64,000 nt of DNA from UBA1351 sp964627665 (lineage in GTDB: Bacteria > Bacillota > Clostridia > Lachnospirales > Vallitaleaceae): positions 1-64,000 of the forward strand of contig CAZVKG010000006.1 of the NCBI GenBank assembly GCA_964627665.1. Direction: 5' to 3'. The position numbers and the translations under genes were made by a program. The notes below the pieces were generated by a model that was given only the letters and a program-made list of their open reading frames with translations, did no database searches and had not been told where the DNA came from. Below, piece by piece: positions 1 to 9,562 of this stretch (position 1 is its first letter; each line of letters opens with the position of its first letter).

Positions 1-100
1 CATATTTATGAATAGTTTTGACACAGTCTCTTGCCCTCATGAAAGCAGAGCTTTCTTATTCGGTTTTTAGATATTGAAAAGTAAGTTCGCTCTCTTTTCA
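1..100. other. Left edge, no supported gene
   Basis: Downstream of the last minus-strand gene there is a small hairpin (GAAAGC/GCTTTC around 41-57) without a following T-run. A minus-strand ATG at 40 opens a frame that runs off the edge after 13 codons, but no ribosome binding site precedes it. Nothing here can be called. Confidence 0.3.
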
Positions 101-514
101 TCAAACAAAATCTAACTCCATTTCTTCATCTATTGCTTCGTCTAAAATGAGTTCACAATTACCGTTTATATAAATATCAATACTTCCTTGAACGAGCTCC
201 ATGTTTGTTTGGTCTAATGCTGCCAATATTTCTTTGATTCCGGTATGTTGATCTTCATACCCATTATAAAGATTATATGCAAGTCGAATTAATGCTTTGC
301 TACTATCACACAATTCTATCTCTGCCTGACTTAATACTTCTGTATAAACTTCATGATTTTTAAAATCATAGATGTACTTACGCTTCATAAATAGGTCTTC
401 GTTCCCTCCAAGAATATAAAACAGAGCCATTCGCTCTGTATCTCTCGGATGTGTTTTATCCTGCAATATCATATTCTGAAAATTATACGCATGATCTTTA
501 GTTAAAAAATACAT
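101..514 (-). CDS. DUF6075-like element protein
   Basis: A protein of 137 residues that resembles the DUF6075 family found in clostridial mobile elements; its biochemical role is unknown. The frame is open upstream to 568, but the ATG at 514 is preceded by a perfect AAAGGAGG six bases away, so I take that start. The early aromatic and charged region (MYFLTKDH, then ALFYILGG and the LAYNLYNG stretch) is the family hallmark. The C-terminus is strongly acidic and ends close to DEEMELDFV, a tail shared with neighbouring proteins. It follows the primase gene by 13 bases and is probably co-translated with it. No catalytic motif is visible. Confidence 0.72.
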   Translation of the reverse strand: MYFLTKDHAYNFQNMILQDKTHPRDTERMALFYILGGNEDLFMKRKYIYDFKNHEVYTEVLSQAEIELCDSSKALIRLAYNLYNGYEDQHTGIKEILAALDQTNMELVQGSIDIYINGNCELILDEAIDEEMELDFV

Positions 515-527
515 CGCCTGCCTCCTT

Positions 528-1490
528 TCAAAGCTCCATTTCTTCTTCACTATCCCATTTGCCTTCATAACCTATTGATGGTTCTCTTACTTGTCCTATC
601 TGAAGGCTACTTTTTATAGTCAATAGGTCTTCATTAAAATCCTTACCTGTTGGACTATGTCTTAATATTTTGTAGTTCTCATGGTATTTTTCATTAAGTT
701 GCTGACAAGCAAAATGCCCTGCCGCATCATTATCTAGGCAGAGCATCATCCGATTGATTTCCGGATGAATAATCAAGTAATGTTCTAAAGCTTTATCTGC
801 AACACCTCCAAGTGAAATCATGTGATGATCAAAAGTTTCAATACCGTGATATCCTAGTAAGGTTAAATAGCTCATCAGATCAATCGGTGATTCAAAAACA
901 CAAACAGTATCACTCCTTCCAACATGAGAAAAGGGAAATGCCTTATCAGAGTTTTTTACATCACCCCGATAGGATTTCCCTTGTGTATTGGCGCTTCTTA
1001 CGCTGGCATATTTCGGCTCATTCTTCTCATCATATCCTACAAAAACACAGCTTCGCTGGCTATTTTCATATAATTTGTCTTGACTGATAAAGTCATAAAC
1101 GACTTCTTTATCAATCCCTCTCGACTGAATCAAATATGCTATGACATGTTTATAGGTATCATTTTTATCCGGTAGAATAAAAGGGCCTTTTTCTTCTGCA
1201 ACAAGTTTAGGTCGTATTGGCAAAGTGCTTTTTTCTGTTCCGATCAATGTGTAAACGGCATCGACCCAATTCTTATCTTCCATTTCCATAACAAACTGTA
1301 TCGGTCCGCCACCGATATCTTTTGAAAACCAATTCCATTTTGAACCTGATGCATCAATATAAAGCCCTCCATGACCTTTCACTTTATAAGATTGTCCAAT
1401 TTTTTTAAGCACGAGTCCGATGTGGTTTGCATACGCTATTATATTTGTGTCATTGGCCTTTGCAATTTCATCTTCCGTAAATCGTTTCAA
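528..1490 (-). CDS. Toprim-domain DNA primase-like protein (DUF3991/Toprim)
   Basis: A protein of 320 residues of the DUF3991 plus Toprim type found in Tn1549-like elements, where it is thought to act as a primase or in replication of transferred DNA. The N-terminal third (to about residue 90) resembles the DnaG-associated fold (GGLYIDASGSKWNWFS, then GGGPIQFVM). The Toprim part is marked by CVFESPIDLMS near residue 197, which holds the catalytic glutamate, and LCLDNDAAG near residue 250, the DxD motif. The start is TTG at 1490 behind AGGAGG. It ends in EEEMEL, like its neighbours. It lies 14 bases after radC and before the DUF6075-like gene, in one apparent operon. Confidence 0.82.
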   Translation of the reverse strand: MKRFTEDEIAKANDTNIIAYANHIGLVLKKIGQSYKVKGHGGLYIDASGSKWNWFSKDIGGGPIQFVMEMEDKNWVDAVYTLIGTEKSTLPIRPKLVAEEKGPFILPDKNDTYKHVIAYLIQSRGIDKEVVYDFISQDKLYENSQRSCVFVGYDEKNEPKYASVRSANTQGKSYRGDVKNSDKAFPFSHVGRSDTVCVFESPIDLMSYLTLLGYHGIETFDHHMISLGGVADKALEHYLIIHPEINRMMLCLDNDAAGHFACQQLNEKYHENYKILRHSPTGKDFNEDLLTIKSSLQIGQVREPSIGYEGKWDSEEEMEL

Positions 1491-1504
1491 TAGCTAACCC
1501 CCTC

Positions 1505-2191
1505 CTATATCTCCATTTCTTCATCCAATTCCATTACTTCTTCCATTTCTATCGGCTCATAATTAGCTATACTCATTTTGTCACTTGGCAAAATACCATT
1601 TTCGGCCATTGAGCTGAAGCTATATCCACCAATAATGATATGGTCGATTACATTGATATCTAATGGTTTAAAAATATCAACAATACGCTGTGTTATGGCC
1701 ACGTCTTCTTGAGATGCCTTTACACTTCCTCCTGGGTGATTATGTACAAGCAGTAAGTTGCTAGAATCATTGGCTAGTGCCATCTTTAAAATCTCTCTTG
1801 GATAAACCATGGTCATATTAGTTGTTCCCTCAGATATGGTTTGAAGCTCAATAATACTGTTACTGTTATCTAAAAAAGCAACAAGAAAACGTTCACGGTC
1901 TTTCATACCACCAAGAAGGGATGCAAAATACTGTCCTGATTCATTTGGTGAATGAAAACTAATCTTTTCCTTCTCTTGCTCTAGTTTCAATACATTGTAG
2001 GTCGCGATAAATTCATTGAGTTTATTGATTTTTTCCAATTGACGCTGATTGGGTTCCAATACATTAGGATGCTCTAAAATATTAAATGGATTATTTTCTT
2101 TGGCATAATTTTTGATTTTATTCATTGGAATACCGGTCAATTTATTTAATCCATGAAAAAAATCATCGGTGTACTGCACTTTTGTTCCCAT
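1505..2191 (-). CDS. radC: RadC-family JAB/MPN protein
   Basis: A protein of 228 residues with the JAB1/MPN metalloprotease-like domain of the RadC family. The metal-binding signature HNHPGG followed by S-x-x-D (HNHPGGSVKASQED) lies near residues 151-164. The N-terminal part lacks the helix-hairpin-helix of chromosomal RadC; short mobile-element versions like this are common in integrative elements and plasmids, and their role is unproven. The ATG at 2191 follows AAGGAGG at good spacing. The last residues (MELDEEMEI) repeat the acidic MEL/MEI tail seen in adjacent proteins. Its position in a partition, helicase and primase cluster suggests a role in DNA processing during transfer. Confidence 0.85.
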   Translation of the reverse strand: MGTKVQYTDDFFHGLNKLTGIPMNKIKNYAKENNPFNILEHPNVLEPNQRQLEKINKLNEFIATYNVLKLEQEKEKISFHSPNESGQYFASLLGGMKDRERFLVAFLDNSNSIIELQTISEGTTNMTMVYPREILKMALANDSSNLLLVHNHPGGSVKASQEDVAITQRIVDIFKPLDINVIDHIIIGGYSFSSMAENGILPSDKMSIANYEPIEMEEVMELDEEMEI

Positions 2192-2192
2192 T

Positions 2193-2441
2193 CTATTTGC
2201 CTCCTTCCATCACTTCGATTGATTTTGCTTTGGCTTCAATCACATGCTTAAGTGCTCTAATACGCTCCTTCTCTTCTTCTGTAAATTTCATGGTTTCAAA
2301 GCCATTAAAAAAACTTGCGAGCCCGACTGTTTTAATTATTTTAATAACTCTTTGTTCAGTTTGCTCACTCAGTTCTAAAACAGCACACATTAATTCCAAC
2401 ACTTTTTCTTCTTTTGATTTTTCTAGAATTGTTTTGTTCAT
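2193..2441 (-). CDS. Small hypothetical protein
   Basis: A predicted helical protein of 82 residues, rich in lysine and glutamate, between the giant helicase gene and radC. An ATG at 2450 exists, but it directly abuts the GAGGAG ribosome binding site; the ATG at 2441 sits nine bases from it and is the better start. I do not recognise the family. It ends one base before radC begins, so the two are likely translationally coupled. Confidence 0.6.
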   Translation of the reverse strand: MNKTILEKSKEEKVLELMCAVLELSEQTEQRVIKIIKTVGLASFFNGFETMKFTEEEKERIRALKHVIEAKAKSIEVMEGGK

Positions 2442-2455
2442 AGTTTTCATCTCCT

Positions 2456-5400
2456 CTAAATTTCGATTGTGTCATCCTTGTCTTCTTCAATTAATGTAAC
2501 CAACTCATCATCTTCCAAACTTATTACTTCATCCTTCTTATCCATATCCAGTTCAGCATTGAGTTCGAATTGTCGCTCGAGCTTTTGATTCAATGCCTGC
2601 TCATACATAAATGGTTTCTCCCATTCTTCCTTGGACTGGATCATATTTCTTTCGTACTCATCAATCTGACTTTCCGTTTTTCCAATGCGCTTTTCAAGGC
2701 CTTCTAAAAGGTTTTCAAGCCTCACCATATTACCGTGGGGACTGTCTCCAAATTCAACTTCGTACTTTTGCTCTGCATGAAGGATCATTTTGTGCTGATC
2801 AAAGAAATTGTTCTTTAGGATTAAGAGATCAAATCCATTAAATGTACCCACATGAGCTTCTTTATCTGGTTCAAGTCTTGAAAGTAGCACTTGAAGATAA
2901 GTTCCGGCTTTTTCCCTTTCATCAAAGAACTTACCATCAATATTGATTTGAAACTCTTCAGTCTTATTCATGTCACGCTTGCTGATGTCTTTAATCAATC
3001 CTTCAAGACGCTGTTTTGCCTGTTGAATTAGCTTTGGGTATTTGTAGGTGAAATTATCCTCCATGGCGTACCTTCTGCTGTTGTGTTCAGACTTCAAAAG
3101 GCTTAAACGACTGACTTCATTATCAATATCCATCTTTTCTTTAATCAAAGGATTGCCTGTTGCCAGTGCTTTGACTTCTGCAAACGATAATACAGTTTCA
3201 TCAATATCCTCAGCATTTCTTGCAACGGATTTGCTAGTCATGATTTGTGAGATAAAGCGCTGTTTGTTTTCAACAATTTGCCATAAATAGCTGTCGAAGG
3301 TTCCTTTGGTGACATATTTATAAATGTTTACAGCTTCATTTTGATTGCCTTGTCTTAAGATTCTTCCTTCCCGCTGCTCCAGGTCACTAGGCCGCCAAGG
3401 GCAGTCTAAGTGATGAAGGGCAATTAAGCGGTCTTGAATATTGGTTCCAGTCCCCATCTTGGCAGTTGAACCAAGGATAATACGTTTGTTACCACTTCGC
3501 ATATCTGCAAACAAGGTTTCTCTTTGCGCTTCACTATTGGCATCATGTATGAAACAGACCTCTTTTTCTGGAATACCTCTCTTTATCAATTCTTTTTTGA
3601 TATAAGGATAAACAGAAAAACGCCCATCTGTATTAGGCGTTCCTACATCACAAAATATGATTTGTGTTCCTTTAAAAACATGGCTCTCCTTATATTCTTC
3701 AAAGACCTTATCAATACACTGATTGACTTTGCTATCTGGTTCATTTGACGCTTCATCATAAAGCAGCCTTGGATCAAGTCCCAAAAGTCTTGCTTCATTG
3801 GTAATCTTTAGCATGTTATCGATCCTAGGATCAACCATACCATTTCGGATATCACTTGCCCTTTCAACAAAACTTTCCATAATCTCTTTTGTAAAATCAC
3901 TGGACTCTGCTGAAATCAACTTATGTTTGTCTCCTTTTAATTTTGGAACTGGTAGTTTAAGCATGTCCGCTGTTTTTACATCTGCCATGTTTTTAAAAAT
4001 AGTCATGAGCTCCGGTAAATTAGAGAATTTGGCAAATCTACTTTTATAGCGATAGCCCGTGCCCTCAGGAGCTAGTTCTAGACTTGAAACCACTTCGCCA
4101 AACTGTGCTGCCCATGCATCAAAGTGGTGGATACCTCTTGCTTCTAGTTCCTTGTTTTGAATATACCTTTGCATAACATACATTTCCGTCATGGAATTGC
4201 TGATGGGCGTTCCGGTTGCAAAGATCACCCCACGTCCTTGATTGATTTCTTGGATATACTGAGTTTTCATGAGCATATCCATAGATTTTTTACTTCGTGT
4301 ATTGGATATGCCGGCAACATTTCTTATCTTTGAAAATACAGCGCAGTTCTTAAAATAATGTGCTTCATCTACATAGACACAATCAATTCCAAGTTCTTCA
4401 AAGTTGATTACATCATCTTTTGGACTGTCATGAAGTCGTTTGATTTCAGCTGTTAGTGAGAGCTTGAGCTTTTCCATCTGCTTGATACTCCAGTTTTCAC
4501 CATTACTTCTTTTTGCATCCGCTATGGCAGCAGAGATATCATTGATCTGTCTATGAATCATTTCTTCCTGACGTTCTTTCGAGACAGGAATTTTCTCGAA
4601 TTGGGAGTGCCCCATAATGACAGCATCATAAGCACCAGTAGCAATACGACTGACAAAACGTCTTCGATTGGATTTTTGAAAGTCCTTTTTTGTGGTGACT
4701 AGAATATTAGCCGATGGATAAAGCCTTAAGAACTCACTGCCGATATGCTGTGTTAAATGATTTGGTACAACAAGAACTGCTTTATTAATCAGTCCCAGTC
4801 GCTTTTGCTCCATACAGCTGGCAACCATTTCGAAAGTCTTACCAGCACCTACTGAATGTGCTAGAAGTGTACTGCCACCATAGATAATCCTTGCAATGGC
4901 AGCTGTTTGGTGTTCTCTTAATTTAATGTCCGGATTCATCCCTGGCAATTTTAAATGACTACCATCATATTCTCTAAGGCGGATATTGTTATAGTGCTGA
5001 TTATAATAATCTACATACTTTTTACGTCTCTCTGGATCTTTAAATAACCATTCTTTAAAGGCTTGTTTTAATAGCGATTGTTTTTCTCTTGCTAGCATGG
5101 TCTCTTTTTTGTTGATGACATATTTGACAATGTCTCCATCTTCAACACGGTCTTTAACCGTAGAATTTCTAAGATTCAAGCTGTCTTCAATGATGTAGTA
5201 AGCATTAATTCTAGATGTACCAAAGGTTTCTTTAGCTGAAACCGAATACCCATCTAATCCTTTGTTCTCAACTGCAAAGCTTGCATTGTAATTGTTATAG
5301 TGCACTTTGATTTCATTTCTGCCACCGGTATTGTGATAATATCTCGGTGTTTTCAAGATCTCATAGATGAACTGTTCATAATCTGCTGGTTCAATCCATG

Positions 5401-8400
5401 TGGTTCCTAACCTTACATCAATATCACTGGCCTCAAGATCAATGGGTTGTACTTTTTCTAGGGCAGACACATTCTTTGAAAAGAGTTCCGGATTCATGTC
5501 TGCAAAGACTTTAGCAAATTTTAGCTTTTGCCTCACATCACCTGAGAGGTACTCATCAGCTGTTTCCCAACCTCTCAAGGCATTATTTTCATCATACTTT
5601 TCAGGGTTCAGATAGATGTCTTGTTCAAGGTCTTTAATGATGACTTGAGGTTCTTCATCATAAAGCTCAGCCATAAACGGAATATCCACCATGCCTTTTT
5701 CATTTAAGGACGCTGTTAATGCTTCAAATGCAGAATCTACATCCGTTATGGATTCATAAGGCTTAATGGTTCTTTTGATAAACATATCTGCCTTTGTGAA
5801 ATGATGATCTTCATCTTCCACTTCTAGAGAACATAAAAGCGGATAGTCATTGTCATCACGGAAGGCGCTGGCATTGGGTCTTGAAGTAATATATCCATAA
5901 TCTTTAACAAAAGCATCATAGATTTGGTTTAACTGGTCTTGAGCCTTTTCAAGTGATTCTTTAGTACAACCTTCCGTTTGAAGTGTAATGATTTCTCTTG
6001 TTATCTCCCGAACCGCCATCATGCCTTGAATCCGCTCAAGGGTTTTACCGGTATAATCCATTCGTCTCATGATAGAATTCTCACGGTAATAGAGTTTGTC
6101 ATCAATGAAGGCATAGCAATAATTCTTGTACTTAGGATCGGCTGGTATGTCATTGCTGTCCTCTTTTTTCTCCTGCTCATAATAACCGATTTCAGCTTGT
6201 AGATGAGACACAGCTTCTGATAGTGCTTCTTCTAGATTAAAACTACTGTCTCTATTAACACAGGTTGTATAACGACTGTCTCTACCAAACATCCTTTCAT
6301 CAAGTACCATCTCACCAAGCATCATATGGGGATGGTCAATAAAATATTGATTGACGGGGACTCCATTTTCATTATCTACAACCGATAACCAAGTTGGTAT
6401 TTCCACCGACCGACGTTCTCTCTTTTTTAGAAAAAGGATATCTGCTGTTACATCGGTATTGGCATTTTCCTTAAATGCTGTATTAGGTAATCGTATAGCA
6501 CCAATTAATTCAGCTCTTTCAGAAATATACTTCCTGACAGCTTGATCTTTTTTATCCATAGTTCCCTTACTGGTAACAAAGGCAATGATGCCACCAGGAC
6601 GCACTTTATCTAGTGTTTTTACAAAGAAATAATCATGGATCATGAAGTTATGCTTATCATAAAGTCTGTCATATACTTTGTAATTACCAAAAGGGACATT
6701 GCCAATGGCTACATCAAAGAAATTATCTTCAAACTGTGTTTCTTCATAGCCTTTAACTTGGATCTGCGCTTTCTGATAGAGCTGCCTTGCAACACGTCCT
6801 GATACATCATCTAGTTCAACACCAAAGAGTTTTGAATTATGCATAGAGTCAGGAAGGTGTGAAAAGAAATTACCAACGCCTACGGAAGGTTCCAAGATGT
6901 TACCTTTTTTAAAACCAAACTGATCAAGTGCCTGATAAATGCTTTGAATGACAACCGAGGATGTATAGTGGGCATTCGGTGTTGAGGCTTTTGCACTATC
7001 ATATTCTTCTTGTGATAACAGTTTTTTAAGTTCACCGTATTCATTGCTCCAACCACTTGCCCCTATATCAAAAGCTTGAGGCATACCACCCCAACCAACA
7101 TATCTGGCTAAGATAGACTGTTCTTTGTCAGTGGCCATTCGGTTTTCTGCTTCAATAACTTTCAACGTTTTAATTGCTTCAATATTGGCTCTGAATTTTG
7201 TTTTTAGCCCACCAATACCAATCTCATCTTCAGGTGAAAATTGATAATTGATTTTTGAAGATTGTTCTTGTTTTTGCTTTTCATCTTCAACTGAACCAAT
7301 GGATACAATGCCCCACTTTTCTTCTTCAGTCAGTGGTTTCTCATCGGGCAGATAATCTAAAACAAAATCAACACTTTCTTTTCTGAAAATAGGATACCCA
7401 ATTTGACCTGCAAAAGTTAAATCCATAAGAGATACAGCATTATTATCATAGTCAACGGATTCGATTTGAAATTTCCTTCCCTCAATATCCACTTCCATGC
7501 CTACTTCTAAGGGATATTCATGGAGATCCTCATCTTCTAGGTCCAATAAATCATCCTTTTCTGAAGGTGCTTCAATAATGATTTCATGACCTTTATCATC
7601 AAAGGTTGGTTCTACGTTTGCTTCGTCTACATCCTCTGAATAATAAGCCTTGTAAACAATGTGACCTTGCCTAGCAATATTCGATAACCAATCTTTCAGA
7701 AAATCATTTAACTCATCTTCTAAATCAGGGTTAACTAATTCATCACCCTGATATGCTTCATGATAGATTTCCATGTTATCTTGCTGAAAGGTGGCTGCTG
7801 TTAATGTCTTTTGCTTCTGGTCCACAATGAGTTCCATATCCGGATCACTCATTAAATCTCCATTTTGTTCGTAATAATGGGATATAGAGATTCTATTCTC
7901 ATAAAGCTTTTCAATAACAAGGTCCATAAAGCCAGGTGCTTTTAACTTCATATAACTATAACGTCCGTTTAAGATACCAGGGGCAATCTTCATTAGCTTA
8001 TTATAATTTTCATGTACAATGTCATTTTCAGCGTAATTGATGTCAAATAGCGTTGGTTGATACACTGCCTTTCTTGTTGGTGGATTATCATTTTTATACC
8101 GAGGTTCAAAGTATCTACCGTTATCAATTAAGGCATCAATACCGGAAGCAACTTTAGCCCAAGACAAATGAATTTTTTTATCGGTTTTATAAAGATCAAT
8201 GGTAATCCCTTTACTGTCGTGATTTTCAAAACCGCTTAGATCATCAGAGAATGTAACAGAGCTACCGCCAGTTCCATATTCATTTTTTAGAAAGTCTGCT
8301 TTTTCTTTTGCAGTATGTTCTTCTGAGAAGAAATCAACAATCCGTTGTTTCCCACCTTCAAAGCCAGAACCTCTTAGGAGTACCTTTTCAATAATTTCAG

Positions 8401-9562
8401 CATCTGTTAGCTCCATTAAAAAAGAGCTACGCTCTGGTAGCTCTAAATCTTTTGCTATCTCTCCTTGAAGATGATTTCCTGAAGAACGATCTCTTCCGCT
8501 CTCGTTCTGATCATCTCCCTGTGACGATAACTCTGATAGGTGTTGGTCGGATTCTGTAATGGTTCTTCCTGTAGCATCTGCTCCTGAAGTATCTCCATCC
8601 TCGCCCACGCTTCCTCGTTCACTTGATGCATCATTGGAAGCAACGTCCCTTCGGTCACTAGATAATTGTACCGATTGATGTGTTCCTCTTTCAGGTAATT
8701 CATCGCCATCTGCCCGTACTTCCCTAATGGCTTCTTGTCGTAGCTTTCCTCCCTCGATATTTGAATCTGAGGATGATAAATCCCTTGTACTTCCTGATAA
8801 CTGAGTTCCATGGGTTTCATTGACATTCACACTCCTTTTTTCTTTTTTGATGGTTTTAATTTCTCTTTCAATTTCTCTTAAAATTTGTTCTGAGATGGTA
8901 CTTGTCAAATAGCCTAATCTTAGGGTTAATGTTTTTGAATCAAAATCTGTAACTGTATTAAATGGATTTAAATTACTTAGCTTAGGTTCTTCAATGCCTG
9001 AGCGAATGGCGGTCATGTACTCTACACTATCCATAAGAGACTGCATAAACTGCCTTATAACGCCTTCAACGGGCAGTCCCGATAGTTTAGTCTTAGACAA
9101 TTCTTTTTCAAGTCCTTGCTGGATATCTGAGGCATAAGTAATGATTGATTTATGTGTCCGCCTTGCAATCCATTCAGACAAGGTATTTGCTTTAAAACTT
9201 TCTAATAGTTGTGATTCTAATGCTTTATTTATTTGCCATACTTTAGGAATGGTATGCGGCTGGCCATGGGTATCTTCAATATCAAATAGGTATTTTAATT
9301 TCAAATATGCACTTTGATCATCAAAGACTGCGATACTCTTAGCGCCCCTGTTAATCCATCTGCCGATACGACGGTTCCAAATTTTCATGTCAGCAACTAA
9401 TTTAGCTTCAGGTCTTTGGGCATATATAAGCACGGCGTTATTAAAACTGTGCTTATATATCCTTGCGTGAAAGGTTAGAAAGTCTTTCCATGCTTGCTCA
9501 TCTTGGATGATTTCTTTCAAGATGTAATCATATATTTCTTTGATTTCTGTCAGTCTACTCAA
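2456..9562 (-). CDS. Giant ArdC-like / N6-adenine methylase / SNF2 helicase protein
   Basis: A 2368-residue fusion typical of Tn1549-type elements. The first ~100 residues resemble ArdC N-terminal (ssDNA-binding antirestriction) domains. A serine, glycine and aspartate-rich linker of about 120 residues around 260-370 coincides with an overprinted gene (see tnpV). A methyltransferase domain follows, with the AdoMet motif near residue 887 (LEPSVGVGNF) and an NPPF-like motif, here NVPF, near 954. The SNF2-type helicase has Walker A AHSVGAGKT near 1567, VDEAHYF near 1730 and the arginine motif QREGRILRQG near 2067. The start is TTG at 9562 behind GGAGGAG, overlapping the end of parB. It probably remodels or protects element DNA during transfer; whether it methylates DNA is untested. 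Confidence 0.88.
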   Translation of the reverse strand: MSRLTEIKEIYDYILKEIIQDEQAWKDFLTFHARIYKHSFNNAVLIYAQRPEAKLVADMKIWNRRIGRWINRGAKSIAVFDDQSAYLKLKYLFDIEDTHGQPHTIPKVWQINKALESQLLESFKANTLSEWIARRTHKSIITYASDIQQGLEKELSKTKLSGLPVEGVIRQFMQSLMDSVEYMTAIRSGIEEPKLSNLNPFNTVTDFDSKTLTLRLGYLTSTISEQILREIEREIKTIKKEKRSVNVNETHGTQLSGSTRDLSSSDSNIEGGKLRQEAIREVRADGDELPERGTHQSVQLSSDRRDVASNDASSERGSVGEDGDTSGADATGRTITESDQHLSELSSQGDDQNESGRDRSSGNHLQGEIAKDLELPERSSFLMELTDAEIIEKVLLRGSGFEGGKQRIVDFFSEEHTAKEKADFLKNEYGTGGSSVTFSDDLSGFENHDSKGITIDLYKTDKKIHLSWAKVASGIDALIDNGRYFEPRYKNDNPPTRKAVYQPTLFDINYAENDIVHENYNKLMKIAPGILNGRYSYMKLKAPGFMDLVIEKLYENRISISHYYEQNGDLMSDPDMELIVDQKQKTLTAATFQQDNMEIYHEAYQGDELVNPDLEDELNDFLKDWLSNIARQGHIVYKAYYSEDVDEANVEPTFDDKGHEIIIEAPSEKDDLLDLEDEDLHEYPLEVGMEVDIEGRKFQIESVDYDNNAVSLMDLTFAGQIGYPIFRKESVDFVLDYLPDEKPLTEEEKWGIVSIGSVEDEKQKQEQSSKINYQFSPEDEIGIGGLKTKFRANIEAIKTLKVIEAENRMATDKEQSILARYVGWGGMPQAFDIGASGWSNEYGELKKLLSQEEYDSAKASTPNAHYTSSVVIQSIYQALDQFGFKKGNILEPSVGVGNFFSHLPDSMHNSKLFGVELDDVSGRVARQLYQKAQIQVKGYEETQFEDNFFDVAIGNVPFGNYKVYDRLYDKHNFMIHDYFFVKTLDKVRPGGIIAFVTSKGTMDKKDQAVRKYISERAELIGAIRLPNTAFKENANTDVTADILFLKKRERRSVEIPTWLSVVDNENGVPVNQYFIDHPHMMLGEMVLDERMFGRDSRYTTCVNRDSSFNLEEALSEAVSHLQAEIGYYEQEKKEDSNDIPADPKYKNYCYAFIDDKLYYRENSIMRRMDYTGKTLERIQGMMAVREITREIITLQTEGCTKESLEKAQDQLNQIYDAFVKDYGYITSRPNASAFRDDNDYPLLCSLEVEDEDHHFTKADMFIKRTIKPYESITDVDSAFEALTASLNEKGMVDIPFMAELYDEEPQVIIKDLEQDIYLNPEKYDENNALRGWETADEYLSGDVRQKLKFAKVFADMNPELFSKNVSALEKVQPIDLEASDIDVRLGTTWIEPADYEQFIYEILKTPRYYHNTGGRNEIKVHYNNYNASFAVENKGLDGYSVSAKETFGTSRINAYYIIEDSLNLRNSTVKDRVEDGDIVKYVINKKETMLAREKQSLLKQAFKEWLFKDPERRKKYVDYYNQHYNNIRLREYDGSHLKLPGMNPDIKLREHQTAAIARIIYGGSTLLAHSVGAGKTFEMVASCMEQKRLGLINKAVLVVPNHLTQHIGSEFLRLYPSANILVTTKKDFQKSNRRRFVSRIATGAYDAVIMGHSQFEKIPVSKERQEEMIHRQINDISAAIADAKRSNGENWSIKQMEKLKLSLTAEIKRLHDSPKDDVINFEELGIDCVYVDEAHYFKNCAVFSKIRNVAGISNTRSKKSMDMLMKTQYIQEINQGRGVIFATGTPISNSMTEMYVMQRYIQNKELEARGIHHFDAWAAQFGEVVSSLELAPEGTGYRYKSRFAKFSNLPELMTIFKNMADVKTADMLKLPVPKLKGDKHKLISAESSDFTKEIMESFVERASDIRNGMVDPRIDNMLKITNEARLLGLDPRLLYDEASNEPDSKVNQCIDKVFEEYKESHVFKGTQIIFCDVGTPNTDGRFSVYPYIKKELIKRGIPEKEVCFIHDANSEAQRETLFADMRSGNKRIILGSTAKMGTGTNIQDRLIALHHLDCPWRPSDLEQREGRILRQGNQNEAVNIYKYVTKGTFDSYLWQIVENKQRFISQIMTSKSVARNAEDIDETVLSFAEVKALATGNPLIKEKMDIDNEVSRLSLLKSEHNSRRYAMEDNFTYKYPKLIQQAKQRLEGLIKDISKRDMNKTEEFQINIDGKFFDEREKAGTYLQVLLSRLEPDKEAHVGTFNGFDLLILKNNFFDQHKMILHAEQKYEVEFGDSPHGNMVRLENLLEGLEKRIGKTESQIDEYERNMIQSKEEWEKPFMYEQALNQKLERQFELNAELDMDKKDEVISLEDDELVTLIEEDKDDTIEI
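8455..8826 (-). CDS. tnpV: TnpV-family protein overprinted on the giant gene
   Basis: This 123-residue frame lies wholly inside the giant helicase/methylase gene on the same strand in another frame. It matches the TnpV family from memory: MELSYQ near the start, GKYG, YLKEEH and a terminal AEEIVLQE block. It has its own ribosome binding site, AAAGGAG five bases before the ATG at 8826. The giant protein is low-complexity (S, D, G, E) exactly over this segment, as expected when one frame is constrained by the other. TnpV has no established function. This is a real gene family, not a shadow frame, but expression is inferred. Confidence 0.75.
   Translation of the reverse strand: MSMKPMELSYQEVQGIYHPQIQISREESYDKKPLGKYGQMAMNYLKEEHINRYNYLVTEGTLLPMMHQVNEEAWARMEILQEQMLQEEPLQNPTNTYQSYRHREMIRTRAEEIVLQEIIFKER

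Noticed and set aside
812..1087. 91-residue plus-strand frame opposite the primase
   Set aside because: It is antisense to the Toprim coding region, lacks a ribosome binding site and has no recognisable fold.
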